Shown: positions 15,935 through 21,856 of the stretch, piece after piece
Layout: each line of letters begins with the position of its first letter
Numbering within the stretch: the stretch's first letter is position 1
Assembly (NCBI GenBank): GCA_035530195.1
Contig: DATKVG010000225.1
Span: 1 to 21,856, forward strand
Direction of reading: 5' to 3'
Length of the DNA: 21,856 nucleotides
Source: JAPLKX01 sp035530195
Lineage (GTDB): Bacteria; Hydrogenedentota; Hydrogenedentia; Hydrogenedentales; SLHB01
The notes under the pieces: generated by a model
Databases searched by the model: none
Told to the model about the DNA's origin: nothing
Seen by the model: only the letters and a program-made list of their open reading frames with translations
Translations under genes and position numbers: made by a program

Positions 15935-18367
15935 CTAATCTTGGGATGTCACATTTCGGGCATACCCTGCGGCAAGGAGGTACATACCCGCGGCAAGGAT
16001 AACAACCACGCGAAACCCGAGGTGGATGGCGATCAGCGAAGCGAGTGATGCGGCGATGGTAGACGTGCACGCGTTTACGGCCCAGACCCAGGAAACCAAC
16101 TCCGGCGTTTGACGGGACACGGCCTGCAAACCCGTGGGAAAAGGAACGCCCATACAGAATGCCAAGGGGGCCAGAAGAAACACAGAGAGGACAATCTTGG
16201 CAGGGTCTGCCCAATCCGCCGCGAACGCGAATAGGCCCGGCAAGAGCAGCAGACCGCATGCGGTCAGGACAATAATGCCCGTCACAGCCAATCTCACTTG
16301 CCTGCTGACGGTGAGTGCCCCCGTCCCGGCCCACAACGCGCCGCAGCCGGAGAAAACGAGCAGGGCGGCGAGCACGACGCCGACCGCATACATCGGGTAT
16401 GCGAGAAAGAGCATGAACTTCTGTATGAGGGCAATCTCCAGAAACATGTACGCGAACCCCAGGGCGGCGAAGTAGAGAAAGACCGTCTTTCGTTCCAGCG
16501 CCCCGAGAGGACGGCGTCGTCCGAAAAGTACCGGAAACAGGATAAGGGCGACTCCAAACAATAATGACTGCAGAAGTGTTGCGAGTAGTGCCAGGTATCC
16601 CCATTCGACGAACGGCACCCATTCTGTGCCCATACCACGGAGAAGCCGGCGCAAGGCACTCCATTTGAAGAACTGAAAGAAGTAGGGGCAATCATCCGTT
16701 GCGGGCCGAACGTTGAACAGGTAGGTCTCATAGAATTTGGGACGATTTGGCGACAACAACGCGTGAGCCGCCTCATAGTAGAAGGGCCTTTCCAGAATCG
16801 TGTAGCGATTTATCTCCGAGGGCCGAAGACCGGGAAGCCAGCAAAGATCGAAACCCCGTTCGCTGCAGAAGTGGCGCACGGCGTCTATTTGTGATTCGGT
16901 CAGCGGCTGTCGGGTCGCCAGGAGCGTGGCGCTGTTCCAGGAACGGATCATGACCAGATGATGCGCCGGATCGGCAATGCCTAAACGCTCGCCGGCCTCG
17001 ACACACGTGGCAAAGAGCTTCACCGCTTCGCAGGGAAAGGCTTTCATCCAGCAGTTGACGGCCAGTACACCCTTCTTGGAGAGCCGGCGCAGATAGAGTT
17101 CGAACGCCTGAGTCGTATAGAGGTAGCTTTCGCTGAGTGCATAGACGCCCGCGGCAGCCGCGGTGAACGACCCGAACAAGGGCAACTGAATCAAGTCCCA
17201 CGATTCCGAAGCCGATTCGAGAAAGCTCCTCCCTTCGGCCCGAATTGCCTGGACATCGGGCGAGGTGTACAGGTTTCCTGAAAAGGCGCCAAGATCGCCC
17301 GTCATCACGTCCATCACCCCCGGGTCTACTTCAACCGCGGTGACGTGTTCGGCTCCGTGTGACAATGCGCTCAGGACATCGGTTCCGCCTCCCGAACCAA
17401 GAACCAACACCCGGGGTCTTTCGACGAGCCGATACGCTGCGGCCGATGTCGCGTAGTCGAGAAACCCGAACTTCCGGATATCACCATCACGGAAGTCGTG
17501 GATGGGAGAGACGCTGCCTGCATCAAAGAACAGCCCCACCTGGCCGGGCAGCGGCCCCATGCGACTCATCGGGTAGTTCCCCAGTTGTCCGGGCGTTTCG
17601 CGTATCAGTTGCGACTGGACGGCTGTGATGACCGACAGAGGACTATACCGTTCTTCGAGAATGCGCGCATCCGGCAATTGGAGTGCGTATGACAACGGCT
17701 TGTACTCCGAAATCCGCAGAGGCGCGGCATTGCCTGAGACCGCAAGTACGGCGAGTGCCAAGAATTGGGCTCCCCCGCTCACCCATCCCCGCTTTGTTCT
17801 CCTCCAGAGTAGGATGTGGCCGAGGGCGGCGGCGACCGCAAGCAGAAAAGGCAAACGGGACGGGGAAGCAACGTAGAGTAACCCTATGATGCCCAGCGCA
17901 CCGAGTCCTGATCCGATCATGCTCGCCGCGTACAGGCGTGCAACCGCCCCGGGAACTATCAAGAAGGCTAGCGCGATGCAAATCGAGATGAGCGCAAATG
18001 GAACGGCCAGTGTCAGGTAGAGCAGGAAAAGGTACACCCACTGTCGGGGTTGCGAGACAAGCTGATAAAGTTCAAATGGCACGTGTTGGCTTAGTGTGTA
18101 ACACGCCAGAAGACAGATGGGGACAAGAAAGGAAACCAGAAAGAGAAGACCTGTCTCATGCCCGGAAAGGCGATGACGCGCAAGGCTCAGCAGGGTTCCG
18201 CCGGCCCCGAAACCAAGCATTGCGATGCTGATGATCATGTAGGCGAAGTGGTGCCACTGTGTCACCGAGAAGACACGCATGAGGAGGATCTGAAGGGCAA
18301 TGCCCAGAGCACTGACGACGAGAATGAATCCGTACAAGGGAGGTTTCTGAGGAGGGGTTGAAGTCAT
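15935..18367 (-). CDS. polytopic membrane protein with spermidine-synthase-like domain
   Basis: This 810-residue protein has three parts. The N-terminal ~210 residues contain about six to seven helices and begin PLYGFILVVSALGIALQILL. A central Rossmann domain (about 215-570) has the SAM-binding motif VLVLGSGGGTDVLSAL (320-335) and the acidic VEVDPG (345-350). The C-terminal ~200 residues hold a further set of about six helices (VFLYFAALGFAYMFLEIALI). This layout is seen in membrane-bound spermidine-synthase-like proteins annotated only by fold. Where polyamine aminopropyltransferases carry a catalytic Asp pair after the beta-4 strand, this protein reads WDLIQLPLFGSFTAAAAG, so spermidine synthesis is unlikely. 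The start is 14 bp after the pcm-like gene's stop, with no clear ribosome binding site, implying one operon. The substrate is unknown. Confidence 0.8.
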   Translation of the reverse strand: MTSTPPQKPPLYGFILVVSALGIALQILLMRVFSVTQWHHFAYMIISIAMLGFGAGGTLLSLARHRLSGHETGLLFLVSFLVPICLLACYTLSQHVPFELYQLVSQPRQWVYLFLLYLTLAVPFALISICIALAFLIVPGAVARLYAASMIGSGLGALGIIGLLYVASPSRLPFLLAVAAALGHILLWRRTKRGWVSGGAQFLALAVLAVSGNAAPLRISEYKPLSYALQLPDARILEERYSPLSVITAVQSQLIRETPGQLGNYPMSRMGPLPGQVGLFFDAGSVSPIHDFRDGDIRKFGFLDYATSAAAYRLVERPRVLVLGSGGGTDVLSALSHGAEHVTAVEVDPGVMDVMTGDLGAFSGNLYTSPDVQAIRAEGRSFLESASESWDLIQLPLFGSFTAAAAGVYALSESYLYTTQAFELYLRRLSKKGVLAVNCWMKAFPCEAVKLFATCVEAGERLGIADPAHHLVMIRSWNSATLLATRQPLTESQIDAVRHFCSERGFDLCWLPGLRPSEINRYTILERPFYYEAAHALLSPNRPKFYETYLFNVRPATDDCPYFFQFFKWSALRRLLRGMGTEWVPFVEWGYLALLATLLQSLLFGVALILFPVLFGRRRPLGALERKTVFLYFAALGFAYMFLEIALIQKFMLFLAYPMYAVGVVLAALLVFSGCGALWAGTGALTVSRQVRLAVTGIIVLTACGLLLLPGLFAFAADWADPAKIVLSVFLLAPLAFCMGVPFPTGLQAVSRQTPELVSWVWAVNACTSTIAASLASLIAIHLGFRVVVILAAGMYLLAAGYARNVTSQD

Positions 18368-18381
18368 GGGGGGTGCCGGTG

Positions 18382-19164
18382 CTATCCGCCCTTGCCAGTC
18401 AGTGGTACGAATTGCACGGGCATATGAGAGTGTTGTGTCACCGATCCATCCGCCTTTTTCTCGACGAGCAGGAGTTGTTGTACTTGGAACGGCGATCCCA
18501 CGGGGATTGCCATTCGCCCGCCCGGCTTAAGCTGTTCGACCAGGGGCGGCGGGATATGGCTGGCCGCGGCGGTGACGATGATCGCGTCAAAGGGACCGTG
18601 TTCCGGCCAGCCAAAGTATCCGTCGCCTGTGCGGACCTCGACATTTTCATACCCCAGTCGCTTGAGGCGTTCGGCGGCGCTTTGGGCAAGTGGCGCGACG
18701 ATCTCGATCGTGTACACCTTCTTTACGAGTTGCGCCATAATGGCCGCCTGGTAACCGGACCCGGTGCCGATTTCCAGAACCTCATGATCGCTCTTCGGCT
18801 TCAGCATTTCGGTCATGTACCCGACAATATACGGTTGCGAGATGGTCTGGCCGTGCCCAATGGGAAGAGGATGATCCTCATATGCCTGGTGGGTCAGATG
18901 CTCCGGCACGAACTCATGGCGCGGAGTTTTCAGTAGAACATCAAGTACGGATTTGTCTCTGACCGCTGTCCGACTCCACGAAGAGCCGGCAATATCGTTT
19001 TGAACCATCGCCTCTCGCTGCTTGACATAAGGATCCGTGGCGGGTGGAAGCTTGGGCGACTCGGGTTCAGACCCAGCCTTCTCCAAAGAGCACGCCAGTG
19101 AGGCAAGCGACATTACCATCAGGATTGCCTGACACGGAAGGTGTAAACCGGTTTTCCCATTCAT
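18382..19164 (-). CDS. pcm: exported protein-L-isoaspartate O-methyltransferase
   Basis: This 260-residue protein should methylate isoaspartyl residues in damaged proteins using S-adenosylmethionine. The C-terminal ~210 residues are a standard Pcm: AMVQNDI, VLDVLLKTPRHEFVP, the signature GHGQTISQPYIVGYMTEML (103-121), SAM motif VLEIGTGSGYQAAI (129-142), FDAIIVTAAASHIP and LKPGGRMAIPVG. Unlike the usual cytosolic enzyme it starts with MNGKTGLHLPCQAILMVMSL ahead of ASLAC, a hydrophobic leader ending in Cys25. This could be a lipoprotein signal (the -3 residue is Ser, so the lipobox is not ideal) or an ordinary signal peptide. A periplasmic location is therefore likely. It is the first gene of an operon with the membrane spermidine-synthase-like protein, and a TTGACA box lies upstream. 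Confidence 0.9.
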   Translation of the reverse strand: MNGKTGLHLPCQAILMVMSLASLACSLEKAGSEPESPKLPPATDPYVKQREAMVQNDIAGSSWSRTAVRDKSVLDVLLKTPRHEFVPEHLTHQAYEDHPLPIGHGQTISQPYIVGYMTEMLKPKSDHEVLEIGTGSGYQAAIMAQLVKKVYTIEIVAPLAQSAAERLKRLGYENVEVRTGDGYFGWPEHGPFDAIIVTAAASHIPPPLVEQLKPGGRMAIPVGSPFQVQQLLLVEKKADGSVTQHSHMPVQFVPLTGKGG

Positions 19165-19218
19165 TGGAGCGCCTTACCTCGGCAACGGCCGCACGAAACC
19201 AGAAAACCTGCACCCCTC

Positions 19219-19248
19219 TATGAAATCAGGATCGCGGACTCTTGTCAA
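19219..19248 (-). promoter_or_regulatory. possible sigma70 promoter of the pcm operon
   Basis: On the minus strand a perfect TTGACA (19248-19243) is followed after 18 bases by TTCATA (19224-19219). The leader to the ATG at 19164 would be about 48 bases. The -35 match is exact; the -10 is moderate. Confidence 0.4.
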
Positions 19249-19303
19249 GGGGGCATCCGGCCTGAATCCATGTGCATGCTGAAAGGACCACCGCTTCTGT
19301 TGT

Positions 19304-19332
19304 TTGCGTAAACACGCGCTGAGAGGTTATAA
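19304..19332 (+). promoter_or_regulatory. possible sigma70 promoter of the class IV aminotransferase
   Basis: TTGCGT (19304-19309) and TTATAA (19327-19332) are 17 bases apart, 38 bases before the start codon at 19371. It is oriented away from the predicted pcm promoter. Confidence 0.4.
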
Positions 19333-19370
19333 AGCTTACATTCACGCCATCGCCGCAAGAGGAGAATATC

Positions 19371-20357
19371 ATGAGTATCATTCGATCTCGAGAAATCATG
19401 GCCACCCACCCAGACCACCGGCAGCGGCCTGCCGACCCGGACTACGCCTTTGGGGCCGCCTTCATCGCCGACCACTTCTGTCCCATTCTTCAGGCGGCGG
19501 TTCCTATCTTCGATTGCGGCTTCATGCACGCCGACGCCGTCTATGACGTCGTAAGCGTCAGCCGCGGCGTATTTTTCCGCCTCGAACAACACCAGGCGCG
19601 CTTCGCGCGTGCCTGCGAGGCGATTCGCGTCCGCAACCCCTTCAGCCGTGAACGCGAGGCGGAGATTCTCCATGAACTCGTGGCCCGCGCCGGCCTGCAC
19701 GACGCTTACGTGTGGTGGACGGTCACGCGCGGCTTGCCGCCCATGGGCCGCAACGAAATGGTTGTCGCCAACAATTTCTCTAATCGTTTTTACGCCTTTG
19801 CCATCCCCTTTATTTTTATCTTCGACGACGACCAGCGCGCTCGGGGCGTTGACCTGATCGTCAGCCGCAGCCGCATCCGTATCCCCGCACGGGCCGTGGA
19901 TCCGACGGCCAAGAACTTCTGCTGGCTCGACATGCAAATGGCCCTTTTCGAGGCGGGCGACCGCGGCGCGGAGTGGGCGGTCCTCACCGATGCGGAGGGC
20001 TTTCTCACCGAGGCAACAGGCGCCAACATCTTTGCCGTTATCGACGGCGTTATCGTCACGCCCGACACGGGTTGCCTGGAGGGCATCACCCGCCAGAGCG
20101 TCTTTGAGTTGTGCGACGAACTCGGCCTGCAGGCCAAGGCCATCCGCATTCACACCGACGACCTTCGCGCGGCTCAAGAGGTGTTCATGACAACCACCGC
20201 CGGCAGCGTGATGCCGGTCCGCAGCGTGGACGGCACGCTCGTGGGTGACCGAGAAGGACCCGGCGAAATCTCAATTCGTCTGCACAATCTCTACTGGGAA
20301 AAGCGCTGGTCTGGATGGTACGCCACGCCAGTACGCTACGAACTTGCCGCGCACTGA
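19371..20357 (+). CDS. class IV PLP aminotransferase (BCAT / D-amino acid aminotransferase type)
   Basis: This 328-residue fold-type IV aminotransferase has the family's landmarks. PIFDCGFMHADAVYDVVSVS (about 45-64) is the N-terminal entry motif, and LEQHQARFARA follows. The PLP lysine is Lys181 in RAVDPTAKNFCWLDMQMA. EGFLTEATGANIFAVIDG carries the conserved Glu214, GCLEGITRQSVFEL is the phosphate-binding loop, and FMTTTAGSVMPVRSVDG closes the domain. The start is supported by GAGGAG six bases upstream. Members transaminate branched-chain or D-amino acids, or form aminodeoxychorismate-lyase-like enzymes; the sequence alone does not decide, though the overall pattern is closest to branched-chain-like transaminases of unassigned substrate. 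It is a single-gene unit, followed by ~120 bp without features and then the IS630 insertion. Confidence 0.88.
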   Translation: MSIIRSREIMATHPDHRQRPADPDYAFGAAFIADHFCPILQAAVPIFDCGFMHADAVYDVVSVSRGVFFRLEQHQARFARACEAIRVRNPFSREREAEILHELVARAGLHDAYVWWTVTRGLPPMGRNEMVVANNFSNRFYAFAIPFIFIFDDDQRARGVDLIVSRSRIRIPARAVDPTAKNFCWLDMQMALFEAGDRGAEWAVLTDAEGFLTEATGANIFAVIDGVIVTPDTGCLEGITRQSVFELCDELGLQAKAIRIHTDDLRAAQEVFMTTTAGSVMPVRSVDGTLVGDREGPGEISIRLHNLYWEKRWSGWYATPVRYELAAH

Positions 20358-20476
20358 AGATGAGTAGCCGTGCATCTGGCTAGGGTCACATCGGCATGAT
20401 CGAGGCGTTCGGCCCTTCTCCGTTCAGGCCTGTGTTCAAGGGTTTCCGGCGCGCCATCGTGGGCAACCTGTCCTTC

Positions 20477-20505
20477 CTTATTCTAATTCGCTTTCAAAAT
20501 GAGAC
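20477..20505 (+). repeat. left terminal inverted repeat of the IS630 element
   Basis: These 29 bases match the reverse complement of 21571-21599 at 26 positions. A TA lies at 20479-20480, the usual IS630 target, so the element proper probably begins at 20481. Confidence 0.85.
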
Positions 20506-20526
20506 GAATTATGTTACCCTCAAGTC

Positions 20527-21039
20527 ATGGCCAGACCAACGAGAATCGATCAAGAGCTTGTGCAGAAAGCTCAAATCCTTGTCGCACAGACGACGGATCT
20601 GCAAGCACTGCGTGAAGCCCAATCCATCCTTCTTCCCGCATTGCATGGAACCACGCTGGAGCAAACGGCATCCCTGCTGGGCGTAAGCCGTGCGACCGTA
20701 CACCGGCTGCAAACCAGGTTTCGTGCAAAATGCCGCGGGCGTTTCGTGGCGAAATGTCATGGCGGACACCGGCGCGTTCTGATGCGATTGGAAGACGAGC
20801 GGGCGTTCTTGGCGTCTTGGGCGGAACAAGCCAAAGAGGGTGGAGTACTGGTTGTATCCGTTATGCGCGCCGACTTATCCCAACGATTGGGCAGGCCTGT
20901 CGCCGCTTCCGTGGTGTACCGGCTTTTAGCCCGGCATGGTTGGCGAAAGCTTGCGCCGGATACGCGTCATCCCAAGAGCGATCCCCAAGTACAAGAGGAC
21001 TGGGGAAAAAACTCCCCGAAACGTTGGGGGCCCTGCTGA
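20527..21039 (+). CDS. IS630 transposase, N-terminal part (orfA)
   Basis: This 170-codon frame holds the DNA-binding half of the transposase. A helix-turn-helix is visible in TLEQTASLLGVSRATVHRLQ (about residues 43-62), and a second winged-helix-like region follows with LSQRLGRPVAASVVYRLLAR and HGWRKLAPDTRHPKSDP, typical of IS630 proteins. The frame stops at 21037-21039, before the catalytic part. The in-frame heptamer A_AAA_AAC at 21006-21012 lets a ribosome slip back one base, after which the reading continues GKKLPETLGALLTAE in the catalytic frame. Alone, orfA could bind the ends and modulate transposition, as reported for other frameshifting elements. The start at 20527 has no strong ribosome binding site; it lies just inside the left terminal repeat. 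Confidence 0.82.
   Translation: MARPTRIDQELVQKAQILVAQTTDLQALREAQSILLPALHGTTLEQTASLLGVSRATVHRLQTRFRAKCRGRFVAKCHGGHRRVLMRLEDERAFLASWAEQAKEGGVLVVSVMRADLSQRLGRPVAASVVYRLLARHGWRKLAPDTRHPKSDPQVQEDWGKNSPKRWGPC
21006..21012 (+). promoter_or_regulatory. -1 ribosomal frameshift site (A_AAA_AAC)
   Basis: In the orfA frame the codons are GGA AAA AAC, giving the X_XXY_YYZ heptamer A_AAA_AAC. Slipping back one base gives AAA CTC CCC and joins the catalytic frame. Directly downstream, CCCC (21014-21017) can pair with GGGG (21026-21029) as a possible stimulatory stem. Confidence 0.7.
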
Positions 21040-21593
21040 CTGCTGAGCGGGTGTGCGGACGCAAGATACGGGTGATGTTTCAGGATGCGGCGCGTTTTGG
21101 CCGAATGGTTCGCATTCGCAGATGCTGGTCACCCGCGCCGGCGCGTCCTACCGTACCCAACGGTTACGAACGCCAGTTTGTGTGCGTCTATCGCGCGGCA
21201 AGTCCCATTGAGGGCGAAATGGATTGGATGATCTGCAAAGAAATGAACACGGAGCGGATGAGTTGTTTCTTGGAACAAGTCCGTTCGGCGCATCCGGAAG
21301 AATTCATCCTCATGGTGGTGGATGGCGCCAGTTCTCACAAATCCAAAGAATTGTGCTGTCTGGAAAACATACGCTTAGTTCCGTTACCGCCCTATTCCCC
21401 AGAACTCAATCCTCAGGAACACGTCTGGGATGAGTTGCGGGAAAAAGAATTTCCAAATCGGGTGTTCAACGAGGTTTCCGCAGTGGAACGCCAACTTGAG
21501 AAAGGGTTAACGCGAATGAGTGATGATACATTTGGTCTACGCAGCCTTACCGCTTGGCCATGGATTATTAGTCTCACTTTAAAAGCAAATTAG
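21009..21593 (+). CDS. IS630 transposase, catalytic DDE part (orfB, by -1 frameshift)
   Basis: This frame is continuous with orfA only after a -1 shift at 21006-21012. It carries the DDE catalytic triad of the IS630/Tc1 superfamily: the first Asp in VMFQDAARFGRM (codon 21084), the second in FILMVVDGASSHKS (codon 21321) and the Glu in PPYSPELNPQEHVWDELREK (codon 21417). All three are present and the frame runs without interruption to a TAG at 21591-21593 inside the right terminal repeat. The expected fused protein is about 355 residues, normal for the family. The frame is also open upstream of 21009, but that part does not resemble a transposase. Whether the shift is programmed or a recent mutation cannot be settled from one copy; the canonical slip site argues for programming. 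Confidence 0.82.
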   Translation, partial: KLPETLGALLTAERVCGRKIRVMFQDAARFGRMVRIRRCWSPAPARPTVPNGYERQFVCVYRAASPIEGEMDWMICKEMNTERMSCFLEQVRSAHPEEFILMVVDGASSHKSKELCCLENIRLVPLPPYSPELNPQEHVWDELREKEFPNRVFNEVSAVERQLEKGLTRMSDDTFGLRSLTAWPWIISLTLKAN

Positions 21594-21599
21594 AATAAG
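21571..21599 (-). repeat. right terminal inverted repeat of the IS630 element
   Basis: This is the reverse-complement partner of 20477-20505 with 3 mismatches in 29. It contains the transposase stop codon, and a TA lies at 21596-21597. Confidence 0.85.
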
Positions 21600-21856
21600 A
21601 CCCGTCGAGTTGGCCTTACGTCTTAATGAAGTGATAAGGAGCTTTCTTAGCTGAACAACTTCAATCCCGATGCTCGGCGGTTGGCTGCTTATGGATTGTA
21701 GTTATAGGCGACCTTCTTCCCGCTTTCGATGACAACAAAAGGCCCCATGCCGTCCATGGACTTGATGGGTGACAACCCCCATCAATAGCTACATAATGAA
21801 CCCAGTAGGCGCTTCACTTTTGGGCCGCCACCCGCTCACTTCTCGACCGCTGCACA

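Larger units (their letters stand above)
20481..21595 (+). mobile_element. IS630-family insertion sequence, apparently complete
   Basis: The element is about 1.1 kb, with near-perfect terminal inverted repeats and a TA dinucleotide on each side (20479-20480 and 21596-21597), as expected for IS630 transposition into TA. It contains two overlapping frames joined by a frameshift signal and encoding a DDE transposase. The terminal complementarity extends two bases beyond each TA, so the exact ends could lie at 20477 and 21599. All parts look intact, so it may be recently active. Confidence 0.87.

Noticed and set aside
19245..20177. A 310-codon minus-strand frame opposite the class IV aminotransferase
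   Set aside because: It has no family resemblance; the plus frame has a strong ribosome binding site and complete PLP motifs.
20396..20686. A short plus-strand frame starting before the IS630 element (MIEAFGPSPF...)
   Set aside because: It runs through the terminal repeat into a wrong phase of the transposase gene and has no ribosome binding site or recognisable protein.

Overview
The window is a 21.9 kb piece of a GC-rich bacterial chromosome. Its gene repertoire is exported deoxysugar glycosidases, a DegT-family aminotransferase, ISAzo13 and IS630 transposons, and intergenic 9-bp and AACACAAAG-type repeats. This suggests an environmental polysaccharide degrader from the PVC/Hydrogenedentota/Planctomycetota neighbourhood. 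That placement is inference from gene content and repeats; there is no rRNA or phylogenetic marker here. No tRNA, rRNA, CRISPR array or origin was seen.

Left part (1-3.8 kb): an unrecognised two-helix membrane protein is preceded by a 9-bp tandem repeat. Next comes a GT39/PMT-type membrane glycosyltransferase that carries an in-frame 9-bp tandem repeat. It converges on a DegT/DnrJ/EryC1/StrS aminotransferase. The two genes meet at a ~93-bp inverted repeat that contains the aminotransferase stop codon.

Central part (3.9-15.3 kb): three secreted glycosidases for terminal deoxyhexoses lie here. They are a GH78 alpha-L-rhamnosidase (with an acyltransferase-3 gene 22 bp downstream), a GH29 alpha-L-fucosidase, and a very large GH106-type rhamnosidase-like protein. 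Together they fit removal of L-rhamnose and L-fucose side groups from plant or algal polysaccharide outside the cytoplasm. Two things interrupt the series. One is a decayed ISAzo13 transposase between the acyltransferase and the fucosidase. The other is a minus-strand ImmA/IrrE-peptidase plus DUF4411 PIN-domain pair, flanked on both sides by copies of one hairpin repeat (perfect at 9481, degenerate at 11401).

Right part (15.3-21.9 kb): a 668-bp stretch without a convincing gene is followed by a minus-strand pair, an exported protein-L-isoaspartate methyltransferase and a large membrane protein with a spermidine-synthase-like fold. Divergent from them is a class IV PLP aminotransferase. An apparently intact IS630-family element comes next, with 29-bp terminal inverted repeats and a canonical A_AAA_AAC frameshift site. 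The last ~260 bp hold no supported gene.

Most long open frames antisense to these genes are shadows produced by high GC and were left out.
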